Origin: SCUS01 sp966211675
GTDB taxonomy: Bacteria; Myxococcota_A; Polyangia; Polyangiales; Ga0077539
DNA: 64,000 nt
Direction: 5' to 3'
Assembly (NCBI GenBank): GCA_966211675.1
Contig: CBIHPK010000004.1
Span: 1-64,000 of the forward strand
The notes beneath the pieces were generated by a model. The model was not told the DNA's origin. It was given only the letters and a program-made list of their open reading frames with translations, and did not search any database. How positions within the stretch are numbered: the stretch's first letter is position 1; each line of letters opens with the position of its first letter. This document shows, one piece after another, positions 1 to 8,541 of the stretch. Position numbers and translations under genes: made by a program.

Positions 1-1
1 G

Positions 2-1330
2 ACCCTCGCGGCCCGCTCGCGCCTGACGCAGGGCGAGCCGCTTCGCGCGCTGACCAACCGGTACATGTGCCGCGACGGGAGCTACCGGTGGTTCGAGTGG
101 CGCTCGGTCTCGGACCCGCTCCGGGGTCAGGTCTACGCGATCGCGCGCGACCTCACCACCGAGCGCGAGGCTCGCGAGGCGCGCGAGCAGCTCCAGCGGC
201 AGCTCATCCTGGCCGATCGCATGGCCTCGGTGGGCACGCTCGCGGCCGGGGTCGCGCACGAGATCAACAACCCCCTCGCGTACGTGATCGCCAACCTCGA
301 CATGCTGGCCGAGGAGATGCGCCGCGTGACCGCCGGAACCTTCGCCGCGCAGATGGCCGACTGCGTGGAGATGGCGAGCGACGCGCGGGAGGGCGCCGAG
401 CGCATCCGGAAGATCGTCCGCGGGCTCAAGACCTTCTCGCGCGCGGAGGAGGAGCGGCGCTCGGTCATCGAAGTGCGGCCCGTGCTGGAGCTGTCCATCG
501 ACATGGCCTTCAACGAGATCCGGCACCGCGCCCGGCTGGTGAAGGACTACGGCGAGATCCCTCGGGTCGAGGCCGACGACGCCCGCCTCGGGCAGGTGTT
601 CATCAACCTCCTGGTCAACGCCGCGCAGGCCCTGCCGGACGGCGGCGCCGAGGCGAACGAGATCCGCGTGGTGACCTCGACGGACGCGCTCGGCCGGGCC
701 GTCATCGAGGTCCGCGACACGGGCGCGGGCATCCCCGAGGGCGTGCTCGGTCGCATCTTCGAACCCTTCTTCACGACCAAGCCCGTCGGCGTCGGCACCG
801 GGCTCGGGCTCTTCGTCTGCCACAACATCATCGCGAGCCTGGGCGGCGAGATCACCGCGGCCAACCTGCCGGGGCGCGGGGCCGTGCTGCGCGTCGTGCT
901 CCCCGGGGTCGTCGATCGGACCGTGCTCGCGGCGGGCCCGACCACGCCCCCGGAGGCGCCGAGCGATCGCCGCGCCCGGGTGCTGGTGGTCGACGACGAG
1001 CGCGCGGTCGGCGTCATCCTCGCCCGAGTGCTGCAGGCCCACGACCTGACCTTCGTGACCACGGCGCGAGAGGCGCTCGACCTGCTGCTCTCCGACGAGT
1101 CCTTCGACGTCATCCTCTCCGACCTGATGATGCCCGCCATGTCCGGCATGGACCTCTACGACGAGCTCGCCCGGCTCCGCCCGCAGGCCGCCGAGCGCAT
1201 GGTGTTCATCTCCGGCGGCGCCTTCACCCCGGCCGCGGTGGCCTTCCTCGAGCGCGTCCCCAACGAGCGCATCGAGAAGCCCTTCTCCGCCGCCACGGTG
1301 CGGGCGCTGGTGCAGCGCTTCGTGTCGTAG
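2..1330 (+). CDS. PAS hybrid histidine kinase with C-terminal receiver (5' end outside window)
   Basis: Sensor kinase that should autophosphorylate on His and pass phosphate to its own receiver. The frame is open to the left edge, so the start is missing; a first ATG at 65 lies inside the PAS/PAC domain (CRDGSYRWFEWRS) and is not a credible start. Visible order: PAS end, short coiled linker, HisKA with VAHEINNPLAYV (phospho-His, about nt 250-290), HATPase with N box INLLVNAAQAL and G boxes DTGAGIPEG and GTGLGLF, then a receiver with VVDDE and LSDLMMPAMSG (phospho-Asp) ending about nt 1325. The NPL after the His is typical of the two-component kinase family with class 4-like boxes. It converges on ftsQ with only 15 bp between stops. 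No DNA-binding domain is present. The signal sensed is unknown. Confidence 0.93.
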   Translation, partial: TLAARSRLTQGEPLRALTNRYMCRDGSYRWFEWRSVSDPLRGQVYAIARDLTTEREAREAREQLQRQLILADRMASVGTLAAGVAHEINNPLAYVIANLDMLAEEMRRVTAGTFAAQMADCVEMASDAREGAERIRKIVRGLKTFSRAEEERRSVIEVRPVLELSIDMAFNEIRHRARLVKDYGEIPRVEADDARLGQVFINLLVNAAQALPDGGAEANEIRVVTSTDALGRAVIEVRDTGAGIPEGVLGRIFEPFFTTKPVGVGTGLGLFVCHNIIASLGGEITAANLPGRGAVLRVVLPGVVDRTVLAAGPTTPPEAPSDRRARVLVVDDERAVGVILARVLQAHDLTFVTTAREALDLLLSDESFDVILSDLMMPAMSGMDLYDELARLRPQAAERMVFISGGAFTPAAVAFLERVPNERIEKPFSAATVRALVQRFVS

Positions 1331-1345
1331 CCCCGCGGTCGAGGG

Positions 1346-2260
1346 TCAGCTCCCCCGCGGCGCTCCGGGCTCGGCGGCGCTCGCGGTGTGCGCCCGCACG
1401 GTCACCCGCTCCGGGTGGCGGTCGCTCTCCAGGTGCACCTCCGAGGCCTCCAGCCCGTGACGGTGCAGCTCGCCGAGGACCACCCGCAGCCGCGACAGCT
1501 TCGACCGGTACGGCCCGCGGCCGAGCCAGATGTACGTCCCGCCGAGCATCACCGAGAGGTCGCCGGTCTCGTCGCGGTGCACCTCCTGGAGCCGCATGGA
1601 CGAGCCCAGCTGCGCGCTCTCCAGGTCGCCCATCAGGGCCAGCGAGTCGCGCACCTGCTCCCGGGCGCCGTCGGGCCGCTCGCGAAACGACTCCCGCGAG
1701 AGGCCCGTCACCACCGGCAGGTCGACCGGGTCGCCGGGCTCCGCGCGCTTGAACAGCGTCCCGTCGGCGCTCGCCAGGTAGAGGCCCCCCACCGCGACCA
1801 GCGCCGCGGGCGTGCGTTCCTCGACGGCCACGCGCAGGGTGTCCGGGAGCTGCCGGGTCACGGTCGCCCTCGCCACCCAGGGGAGCCGCTCGATCTGCCG
1901 GGCGGCGCGCTCGAGGTCCACCGCCAGGACATTACTCCCCACGGCAAGCCTCGCGGCGGCCAGTACCTCGTCGCGGGAGCAGTGCGAGTTGCCCGAGACC
2001 TCCAGGGTGCGCGCCCCGAGCTGCGGGGTGTGCGTGAGCCAGCGGTGGCCGTAGCGCCCGGCGACCACGGTGCCCGCGAGCAGCACCAGCACCGGGACCG
2101 CCGAGAGCGACTGCGACCAGCGGGCGAGCCGCTGCGACCACGGCTCCTGCGGCCGCGACGAGCGGGCGCGCGGGGGCGGCGGCTCGATCGGGGCGGGAGG
2201 CTCGCGCGAGACGCGGGAGTTCTGCGGGCGTCCGGGGTAGGCGGGAGGGACGGCGGCCAT
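1346..2260 (-). CDS. ftsQ: cell division protein FtsQ
   Basis: Bitopic division protein that links FtsB/FtsL to the divisome in the periplasm. The 304-residue product has a basic, Pro-rich cytoplasmic N-terminus, one membrane span (about residues 46-66, VPVLVLLAGTVVAG), a POTRA domain beginning LEVSGNSHCSRDEVLAAA and a FtsQ-type beta domain containing LPDTLRVAVEERTPAAL. I chose the ATG at 2260 (MAAVPP) over an in-frame ATG 18 bp upstream; neither has a clear ribosome binding site. It is the last gene of murC-EI24-ftsQ. No ftsA or ftsZ follows; a converging kinase gene does, so the usual division cluster is broken here. The family call is firm from POTRA plus position after murC. Confidence 0.9.
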   Translation of the reverse strand: MAAVPPAYPGRPQNSRVSREPPAPIEPPPPRARSSRPQEPWSQRLARWSQSLSAVPVLVLLAGTVVAGRYGHRWLTHTPQLGARTLEVSGNSHCSRDEVLAAARLAVGSNVLAVDLERAARQIERLPWVARATVTRQLPDTLRVAVEERTPAALVAVGGLYLASADGTLFKRAEPGDPVDLPVVTGLSRESFRERPDGAREQVRDSLALMGDLESAQLGSSMRLQEVHRDETGDLSVMLGGTYIWLGRGPYRSKLSRLRVVLGELHRHGLEASEVHLESDRHPERVTVRAHTASAAEPGAPRGS

Positions 2261-2314
2261 CGCGTGGACGCATAGCACCGGAGGCGGTGCCCACCGGAAG
2301 TTGTCGGCAGGAGC

Positions 2315-3091
2315 TCAGCGGGGCTTTACCGGAGGGAGTAACGACGCGCCGCGCTCGATCTCCGCCACGAGGTGCGTGGCCCCGGCGACCCCCAGCGGGA
2401 GCAGCACCAGCAGCCCGACGCCGGGGATGAGCAGGAGCAGCGAGGCGCAGGCCCCGAAGCCCAGCACCGAGCGGAGGTTGGCGCGGATGAAGCGCAGGCG
2501 CTCCCGCACCCGCATCCCTCGGAGGCCGAAGGGGTAGTCGAGGAGATCCCAGGCCACGACCAGCGCTCCGACGACGAACTTCAGCGGCACCGTCACCACC
2601 ATCGCCGGGGGGAAGACCAGGTCGACGAGCAGCAGCGCGCCCAGCACCGGCAGGCTCACCGCGAGGCCCGCGAGGGTGACCCGCAGCCCCCGCCAGGCGG
2701 TCTCCAGCCACGCCCCGTCGGGGCGGTTGGTTCCACCGAGCGAGAGGTCGAGGGTGCGCGAGAGGTGGTCGAGCGCCCAGCCCGAGGCGGGCTGCGCCAG
2801 CGAGAGGCCCAGCAGCGCGCCGATGCCTACGGCGACGCCGCCGGCGGCGATGGCCTCCAGCAGCCCGACGATCCGCCAGAGCAGCGAGACGTCCCCTCGC
2901 AGCGGGGCCGAGAGCTTCCACGCGGCCCACCAGCCGAGGCCCGCGAAGGTCGTGACCATCAGCACCGCCAGCAGCGCCGGGACGATCGCGTGGGGCCAGA
3001 GCTTGGGGTTGCGGGCGACCCACTGCGCTCCGCGGACGAAGCTCCGGGCGCCGAGGGTGAGCGACGAGGGTCGGAGGGCCAGCGCGGTCAT
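2315..3091 (-). CDS. EI24-domain (CysZ-like) integral membrane protein
   Basis: The 258-residue product has the EI24/CysZ family layout: N-terminal TLGARSFVRGAQWVARNPKLWP, then hydrophobic spans at roughly residues 35-58, 75-102, 135-175 and 205-235. CysZ of enteric bacteria is a sulfate permease, but many EI24 proteins in other phyla have no tested substrate, so the transport role is unproven here. An AGGA sequence lies about 9 bp before the ATG. It sits between murC and ftsQ with 43-54 bp gaps on each side, all in the same direction, suggesting co-transcription with cell-wall and division genes. No cysteine-biosynthesis gene is nearby. Confidence 0.82.
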   Translation of the reverse strand: MTALALRPSSLTLGARSFVRGAQWVARNPKLWPHAIVPALLAVLMVTTFAGLGWWAAWKLSAPLRGDVSLLWRIVGLLEAIAAGGVAVGIGALLGLSLAQPASGWALDHLSRTLDLSLGGTNRPDGAWLETAWRGLRVTLAGLAVSLPVLGALLLVDLVFPPAMVVTVPLKFVVGALVVAWDLLDYPFGLRGMRVRERLRFIRANLRSVLGFGACASLLLLIPGVGLLVLLPLGVAGATHLVAEIERGASLLPPVKPR

Positions 3092-3134
3092 TGGGGGATA
3101 TCCTGGTCCATGCGGGCCCCGGGGACGAGGCCCG

Positions 3135-4526
3135 TCAGGCGGGGGGCGCGTCCTTCGCGGTCAGCCGGGCCAGCAGCGCCCGCACCGACTGGTTGATGTC
3201 CCCGGCGCCGAGCGCGATCACCACGTCGCCCGGCTGCACCAGCTCCTCCAGGCGGTCGACCACGCGGGCCTTGTCGGCCACGAAGTGCACCCCCCGGTGG
3301 CCGTGGCTCGCGATGGCCTCCGCGAGGCGCTCGCCCGTCGCGCCCTCGATGGGCTTCTCGCCCGCCGCGTAGACCTCGGTGACGATCAGCACGTCGGCCA
3401 GGTTGAAGGCCCGGGTGAACTCCTCGAAGAGGTCGCGGGTGCGCGTGTAGCGATGCGGCTGGAAGGCGGCCACCACCCTGCGACGGAAGCCCCCCTTGGC
3501 GGCCGCGAGCGTGGCCTCGACCTCCGCGGGGTGGTGGCCGTAGTCGTCCACCAGGGTCATGCCGTGCGACTCGCCCACGATGGTGAAGCGCCGCTGCACC
3601 CCGGCGAAGCTGCGGAGCGACTCGCGCGTGGTGTCCGTCGGCACGTCGAGCTCCTCGGCGACGGCGATGGTCGCGAGGCAGTTGAGCACGTTGTGCAGGC
3701 CCGGCACGCGCACCTCGAAGCGCCCGAGGGACTCGGCCCGGCGGCGCACCTCGAAGCTGGTGCTGATCCCCTCGAAGGTGATGTCGCTGGCGACGTAATC
3801 GGCCTGCGGGTTGGTGCCGTAGGTGACGTGGCGGCGGTCGATGCGGGGGAGGATGGCCTGCACGTGCGGGTGGTCGAGGCAGAGCACCGCGAGGCCGTAG
3901 AAGGGGACGCGCGCCGCGAACTCCACGAAGGCGTCGAGCAGCTTCGCGTGGCTGCCGTAGTGGTCGAGGTGCTCCGGGTCGATGTTGGTGATCACCGCGA
4001 TGGTGGGCGTCAGCTTGAGGAAGCTGCCGTCGGACTCGTCGGCCTCGGCCACGAGCAGCTCGCCGGTGCCCGCGCGGGCGTTGGAGTTGATGGCGTTGAG
4101 CTTGCCGCCGATGACCACCGTGGGGTCGAGGCCCGCGGCGGAGAGCACCGTCGAGACCAGCGAGGTGGTGGTGGTCTTGCCGTGCGACCCGGCGATGGCG
4201 ATGCCGTACTTCAGCCGCATCAGCTCGGCGAGCATCTCCGCCCGGGGGATCACCGGCACGCCGTGGTGCCGGGCCAGCGCGACCTCCGGGTTGCTCGCGG
4301 AGACGGCCGAGGAGTAGACGACCACGTCGGCGCCGGCGGCGTTCTCCGGGCGGTGGCCCTCGTGGGTGATCGCTCCCAGCGAGGCGAGGCGGCGGGTGAT
4401 GTCGGTGGCCTTCAGGTCCGAGCCCGAGACGGTGTACCCGAGGGTGAGCAGCACCTCCGCGATGCCCGACATGCCGATGCCCCCGAGGCCGACGAAATGG
4501 ATGTGGCGTACGCGTCCGCGAAACAT
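3135..4526 (-). CDS. murC: UDP-N-acetylmuramate--L-alanine ligase MurC
   Basis: Cytoplasmic ATP-dependent ligase adding L-Ala to UDP-MurNAc, the first step of peptidoglycan stem-peptide synthesis. Residues 8-22 (HIHFVGLGGIGMSGI) are the MurC-specific Rossmann motif; AGSHGKTTT (about 112-120) is the ATP loop; VAEADESDGSFL and ITNIDPEHLDHYG are Mur ligase substrate and metal motifs; YGHHPAEVEATL marks the C-terminal domain. Length of 463 aa is normal. ATG at 4526 is chosen because the Rossmann strand follows directly; an upstream in-frame start adds seven residues without homology. It heads murC-EI24-ftsQ. MurB and Ddl, frequent neighbours, are absent. Confidence 0.97.
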   Translation of the reverse strand: MFRGRVRHIHFVGLGGIGMSGIAEVLLTLGYTVSGSDLKATDITRRLASLGAITHEGHRPENAAGADVVVYSSAVSASNPEVALARHHGVPVIPRAEMLAELMRLKYGIAIAGSHGKTTTTSLVSTVLSAAGLDPTVVIGGKLNAINSNARAGTGELLVAEADESDGSFLKLTPTIAVITNIDPEHLDHYGSHAKLLDAFVEFAARVPFYGLAVLCLDHPHVQAILPRIDRRHVTYGTNPQADYVASDITFEGISTSFEVRRRAESLGRFEVRVPGLHNVLNCLATIAVAEELDVPTDTTRESLRSFAGVQRRFTIVGESHGMTLVDDYGHHPAEVEATLAAAKGGFRRRVVAAFQPHRYTRTRDLFEEFTRAFNLADVLIVTEVYAAGEKPIEGATGERLAEAIASHGHRGVHFVADKARVVDRLEELVQPGDVVIALGAGDINQSVRALLARLTAKDAPPA

Positions 4527-4578
4527 GGGGCGCGGATGTACCCACAAACGCCCGTCGACCGGAAGCGCCGATCGAGGC

Positions 4579-5073
4579 CTAGAGGCCGCTGCCGAGGAGC
4601 CTGCGCGCGGTGGAGAGCCTCGCGTCGCGCTGCGCCAGCTCCTCCACGGAGGTGAAGGAGAGGTCGGCCTCGACCCGGTAGGTTCCCTCGAAGGGGTCCG
4701 GGGGATGGCCTCGCCAGTCGTCGGGAGAGAGCATGGAGAAGTAGTGCTTCGCCCCCTCCCCCTCGCCCTTGCGATAGAGGTGATAGGCCTGCCCTGGGAT
4801 CTTCTGGAAGCGGCACTCGGCCGTGTGCAGCACCGCGTCCCGACGGGCCTTCTCCAGGATCACCCTCGCCTGCTCCTGCAGCGCTCGGATCTGCTCGGCG
4901 ATGAGCCCCAGCTTGTCGGCGGTGGCCGCGCCGATGAGGGCGTTGGCCTGGGCGATCTCCTTCGCCACGTCGACCAGCTCGATCGCCGGCGCCATCCGGC
5001 TCTGTCCATAGGGTGAGGTCGAGGCCGGGCCCTCGTGGTTGGGCCCGGAGTACCTGGTCAGTGCGTCGCTCAT
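4579..5073 (-). CDS. DUF2452 (C1orf50-like) protein
   Basis: Cytoplasmic protein of 164 aa with no signal or membrane span. It carries the block shared by DUF2452 proteins, including the eukaryotic C1orf50 group: a helical segment (VDVAKEIAQANALIGAATAD, then KLGLIAEQIRALQEQARVIL), a linker with ARRDAVLHTAECRF, and a C-terminal HYFSMLSPDDW plus FEGTYRVEADLSF. Biochemical function of the family is not known to me. The ATG at 5073 is chosen over an upstream in-frame start because homology begins within ten residues. It reads in the same direction as murC (52 bp upstream of it) and diverges from glyA. Confidence 0.85.
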   Translation of the reverse strand: MSDALTRYSGPNHEGPASTSPYGQSRMAPAIELVDVAKEIAQANALIGAATADKLGLIAEQIRALQEQARVILEKARRDAVLHTAECRFQKIPGQAYHLYRKGEGEGAKHYFSMLSPDDWRGHPPDPFEGTYRVEADLSFTSVEELAQRDARLSTARRLLGSGL

Positions 5074-5139
5074 GTCTTCGTCGCTTCGATGGTGGCCGAG
5101 GCCCTCCGGGCTCGCAACCCGCGAGGCGATCGCGAACGC

Positions 5140-5169
5140 TTGTGCGCACCCCGGGCGACCCCTGACAAT
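5140..5169 (+). promoter_or_regulatory. candidate sigma-70-type promoter for glyA
   Basis: TTGTGC at 5140-5145 and GACAAT at 5164-5169 are separated by 18 bp in the 142-bp divergent gap before glyA. The -10 matches the consensus at four of six positions. Matching is by eye only. No glycine-riboswitch-like fold was recognised in the leader. Confidence 0.3.
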
Positions 5170-5215
5170 CCGCGCCCCTCGACCCCCCAAGAGGAGCTAA
5201 AGCCAGAGAGCCGCC

Positions 5216-6478
5216 ATGAAGCACACCCTCCACGACCCGCCGCTGTCCGAGTCCGACCCGCAGATCGCCTCGCTCATCCGCTCGGAGGACGAGCGCCAGC
5301 GCGACAAGCTCCGGATGATCCCGAGCGAGAACTACGCCTCCCGCGCCGTGCAGGAGGCCTGCGGCTCGTCGCTCAACAACAAGTACTCCGAAGGCTATCC
5401 GCGCAAGCGCTACTACGAGGGCCAGCAGTTCATCGACCCCATCGAGGAGGCCGCCCGCGACCGCATCAAGGCCCTCTTCGGGGTCGACCACGCCAACGTG
5501 CAGCCCTACTCCGGCTCGCCCGCCAACCTCGCCGTGTACTTCGCCTTCTGCAAGCCCGGCGACACGGTCATGGGCCTCGGCCTGCCGCACGGCGGCCACC
5601 TCACCCACGGGTGGAGCGTCTCCATCACCGGGAGCTATTTCAAGAGCGTCGCCTACTCGGTGCGCCGCGACGACCACCGCATCGACATGGAGGAGGTCAC
5701 CCGCCTCGCGCGAGAGCACCGCCCGAAGCTGCTCTTCTGCGGCGGCACGGCCTACCCCCGCACCTGGGACTTCCCGGCCTTCGCGGCCATCGCGAAGGAG
5801 GTCGGCGCCATCCTGGTCGCGGACATCGCGCACATCGCAGGCCTCGTCGTCGGCGGCGCCCACCCGTCGCCCGTCGGCCACGCCGACATCATCACCAGCA
5901 CCACCCACAAGACCCTGCGAGGGCCGCGCGGGGGGATGATCCTGTGCGGCGCGGCGCACGCGTCGGCCATCGACAAGGCGGTCTTCCCGGGGCTGCAGGG
6001 CGGGCCGCACGAGGGCAACATCGCGGGCATCGCCGTGGCCGCGAAGGAGGCCTCCACGGAGGCCTTCCGCGCCTACGCGAAGCAGGTGGTCGCCAACGCG
6101 AAGGCGCTCGCCGCCGCGATGACCGACCGGGGCTACTCGCTGGTGAGCGGAGGCACCGACAACCACCTGCTGCTGGTCGACCTCACGGCGCAGAACATCC
6201 CCGGGAAGAAGGCCGCGAAGGCCCTCGACCTCGCGGGCATCGAGCTCAACTACAACAGCGTCCCGTACGATCCGAGGAAGCCCTTCGACCCGTCGGGCGT
6301 GCGGCTCGGCACCCCGGCGCTCACCTCCCGAGGCCTCGGCGAGAAGCACATGGAGCAGGTCGCCGAATGGTTCGACCGCGCGGTGAAGGCCGCCGAGGAC
6401 GAGACCGCGCTCACGGCCATCGCCGCGGAGGTCAAGCGCCTCCTCGCGGACTACCCCGCGCCCGGTTTGCTTACCTGA
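5216..6478 (+). CDS. glyA: serine hydroxymethyltransferase
   Basis: PLP enzyme interconverting serine and glycine with tetrahydrofolate, feeding one-carbon metabolism in the cytoplasm. The 420-residue length is typical. Signature residues: MIPSENYASRAV near the start, NKYSEGYPRKRYYEG (about 55-69), SGSPANLAVY, DIAHIAGLV (about 203-211) and the PLP lysine in TSTTHKTLRGPRGG (K232). The C-terminal region has RLGTPALTSRG. A purine-rich AGAGAG lies about 6 bp before the ATG and a stronger GAGGAG about 20 bp before it; the first fits the start better. It stands alone, divergent from the DUF2452 gene. Confidence 0.97.
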   Translation: MKHTLHDPPLSESDPQIASLIRSEDERQRDKLRMIPSENYASRAVQEACGSSLNNKYSEGYPRKRYYEGQQFIDPIEEAARDRIKALFGVDHANVQPYSGSPANLAVYFAFCKPGDTVMGLGLPHGGHLTHGWSVSITGSYFKSVAYSVRRDDHRIDMEEVTRLAREHRPKLLFCGGTAYPRTWDFPAFAAIAKEVGAILVADIAHIAGLVVGGAHPSPVGHADIITSTTHKTLRGPRGGMILCGAAHASAIDKAVFPGLQGGPHEGNIAGIAVAAKEASTEAFRAYAKQVVANAKALAAAMTDRGYSLVSGGTDNHLLLVDLTAQNIPGKKAAKALDLAGIELNYNSVPYDPRKPFDPSGVRLGTPALTSRGLGEKHMEQVAEWFDRAVKAAEDETALTAIAAEVKRLLADYPAPGLLT

Positions 6479-6503
6479 CCCGGTAAACGCTTCCCCCGCG
6501 AGC

Positions 6504-6518
6504 GTGGCGAATCGCCAC
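6504..6518 (+). terminator. short GC-rich stem-loop downstream of glyA
   Basis: GTGGCG, loop AAT, CGCCAC forms a perfect 6-bp stem 25 bp after the glyA stop. No T run follows, so it is at best a weak terminator or 3' end stabiliser. Confidence 0.3.
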
Positions 6519-6548
6519 ACCCGCCGTCATCCAGGGCGCGTTCGAGGG

Positions 6549-8522
6549 ATGGACCTTCTCGGAGACGACGGTCCATCATCGCGCCCCGTGAGCACCGCCG
6601 CCCCCTCCTCCGCCGCCCGCTGGTTGCTGCTCTGCCTCGCCGCGGGGAGCTGCGTGTACGCGCCCGCCGAGGGCGACGACGACGACTGGGACGAGGCCAG
6701 CACGCTCTCGACCGCCCAGGGCATCGCCGTCGCCGGGCGCTGGCTGATGCCCGCCTCGGTGCGAGCGATCGCGGCGCGACAGCGCGTCGGCTACAACGGC
6801 GCGCCCCCGTGGGACGGCGGGCGCAACTGCGGCGGGAGCTTCCTCGCCGGCACCCGAGCGCTCGGCGACTACCTCCGACGAAACTTCCGGCAGGTGCGCT
6901 CCTACGGCGGGTACTCGTGCCGGCCCAACACGGCCAACACCAGCCAGACCTCGGTGCACGGCACCGGGCGGGCCATCGACGTGTTCATCCCGCTGATCGG
7001 TGGACAGGCGGACAACACCCTCGGCGACCCGGTCGCCCACTGGCTGGTCACGCACGCGCAGGAGATCGGGGTGCAGCTGGTGATCTGGGACCGCTCGATC
7101 TGGTCGCCCAGCACCAGCCCCGACACCCGGCCCTACACCGGGCCGCACCCGCACAACGACCACCTCCACGTCGAGCTCACCCTCGACGGAGCCAACCGGC
7201 GCACGCCGTGGTTCCAGGCGCAGGTGGCGGACACGGACCGCGACGGGGTCGCCGACTCTCGCGACAACTGCCGCACCATCGACAACCGCGACCAGCGCGA
7301 CACGGACCACGACGGCATCGGCAACGCGTGCGACAACTGCGACGGCGCGCGCAACCGCAACCAGCGAGACCGCGACCGGGACACGGTCGGCGACGCCTGC
7401 GACAACTGCGCGTCGATCAGCAACCGCGACCAGCAGGACCTCGACCGCGACGGGGTGGGCGGCGCCTGCGACAACTGCTCGTCGCGGGCCAACCGCGACC
7501 AGCGGGACGGCGACCACGACCGCCTCGGGGACGTCTGCGACAACTGCCCGGCCGAGGCCAACCGTGCTCAGGGGGACCAGGACGACGACGCGCGCGGCGA
7601 CGTCTGCGACGACGACCGCGACGGCGACGGGGTGAACAACGGCGCGGACAACTGCGCGCAGCGAGGCAACCCCGACCAGGCCGACCGCGACCGCGACGGG
7701 CACGGGGACGTGTGCGACGGCGACGACGACGGCGACGGGGTGGCCGACGCGGCGGACAACTGCCGCCTGGTGGCCAACCGCTCCCAGGACGACCAGGACC
7801 GCGACGGCCGCGGCGACGTCTGCGACGACAGCGACGGGGACGGGGCGCTCGACGCGACGGACAACTGCCTGCGCGTGGCCAACGCCGACCAGGCCGACCT
7901 CGACTCCGACCAGGTGGGCGACGTCTGCGACGTGGACCGCGACAACGACGGCACGCCCGACGCGATGGACAACTGCCCCGGAGAGTCGAACGCGACGCAG
8001 GGCGACCTCGACGGCGACGGCCTCGGCGACGACTGCGACGACGACCGGGACGGCGACGGAACGCCCGACGCGATGGACAACTGCGACGAGACCGCGGCGG
8101 GCGACCAGCGCGACAGCGACGGCGACGGCGAGGGGGACGCGTGCGACCTCGACGGGGACGGCGACGGGCTCGACAACGCCGTGGACAACTGCCCCTTCGA
8201 CGCCAACGTCGACCAGGCCGACGCGGACGGCGACGGCTTCGGCGACGCCTGCGACAGCCCTGGCCCCGGCGCGAGCGACGGCGGCGTGGCGGGCGATGGT
8301 GGTGTGGGGGGCGACGACGGCGGGGCGGAGGGTGAGCCTCCGCCGGGGGAGGTTCCGCCGTCGGACGATGACGGGCCGGAGGAGGTGCCGCCGGAGACGC
8401 TCACGGAGGTCACGCCCACCGGCGGGTGCAGCGCCGCGCCTGGGAGCCACGGCTCGCTCGGCTGGGCAGCGGCTCTGCTGGGCCTCGCGCTCGTCCGCCG
8501 TCGTCGGCGCCAGGCCGCATAG
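6549..8522 (+). CDS. secreted M15-like peptidase with thrombospondin type 3 repeats and MYXO-CTERM-like tail
   Basis: Predicted envelope or secreted protein of about 657 aa. The N-terminus has a hydrophobic stretch ending AAGSC (possible lipobox, Cys35). Residues about 60-225 contain SVHGTGRAID (S135, H137, D143) and HNDHLHVEL (H205, H207), which match the SxHxxGxAxD and HxH zinc-ligand pattern of M15/VanY-type peptidases acting on peptidoglycan or cell-wall proteins; this assignment is by motif only. Residues about 226-570 are thrombospondin type 3 calcium-binding repeats. The C-terminus is GGCS, a hydrophobic segment and RRRRR, like MYXO-CTERM sorting signals. A GTG at 6588 gives a cleaner signal peptide and may be the true start. 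It converges on the VWA gene. Confidence 0.85.
   Translation: MDLLGDDGPSSRPVSTAAPSSAARWLLLCLAAGSCVYAPAEGDDDDWDEASTLSTAQGIAVAGRWLMPASVRAIAARQRVGYNGAPPWDGGRNCGGSFLAGTRALGDYLRRNFRQVRSYGGYSCRPNTANTSQTSVHGTGRAIDVFIPLIGGQADNTLGDPVAHWLVTHAQEIGVQLVIWDRSIWSPSTSPDTRPYTGPHPHNDHLHVELTLDGANRRTPWFQAQVADTDRDGVADSRDNCRTIDNRDQRDTDHDGIGNACDNCDGARNRNQRDRDRDTVGDACDNCASISNRDQQDLDRDGVGGACDNCSSRANRDQRDGDHDRLGDVCDNCPAEANRAQGDQDDDARGDVCDDDRDGDGVNNGADNCAQRGNPDQADRDRDGHGDVCDGDDDGDGVADAADNCRLVANRSQDDQDRDGRGDVCDDSDGDGALDATDNCLRVANADQADLDSDQVGDVCDVDRDNDGTPDAMDNCPGESNATQGDLDGDGLGDDCDDDRDGDGTPDAMDNCDETAAGDQRDSDGDGEGDACDLDGDGDGLDNAVDNCPFDANVDQADADGDGFGDACDSPGPGASDGGVAGDGGVGGDDGGAEGEPPPGEVPPSDDDGPEEVPPETLTEVTPTGGCSAAPGSHGSLGWAAALLGLALVRRRRRQAA
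7228..8262 (+). repeat. thrombospondin type 3 repeat array within the coding region
   Basis: About eleven units, each anchored by DNC and separated by Asp-rich D-x-D-x-DG-type calcium loops such as DRDGDGV and DSDGDGEGDAC. Unit length alternates between roughly 23 and 36 residues, the usual TSP3 pattern. The DNA is correspondingly repetitive (recurrent GACAACTGC and GACGGCGACGG), a likely site of unit gain or loss. Confidence 0.9.
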
Positions 8523-8541
8523 GCGATCCCCCCGCTCGCGC

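Noticed and set aside
3088..4545. Long Arg/Pro/His-rich frame shadowing murC on the same strand
   Set aside because: Shifted reading of murC codons in GC-rich DNA; no homology and no start signal.
2676..4655. Plus-strand frame of 659 codons opposite murC
   Set aside because: Val/His/Gly/Arg-rich antisense reading of murC and the EI24 gene.
6470..6488. TTACC / GGTAA inverted halves over the glyA stop
   Set aside because: Only five paired bases; too weak to call beside the better stem at 6504.
7228..8262. Possible CRISPR or satellite array from the repeated DNA
   Set aside because: Repeats keep one reading frame and encode TSP3 units; spacers are coding and unequal.
6576..8450. A very long open frame antisense to the TSP3-repeat peptidase
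   Set aside because: Val/Ala/Arg-rich translation is the mirror of the Asp/Gly repeat codons; the forward frame has signal, motifs and repeats.
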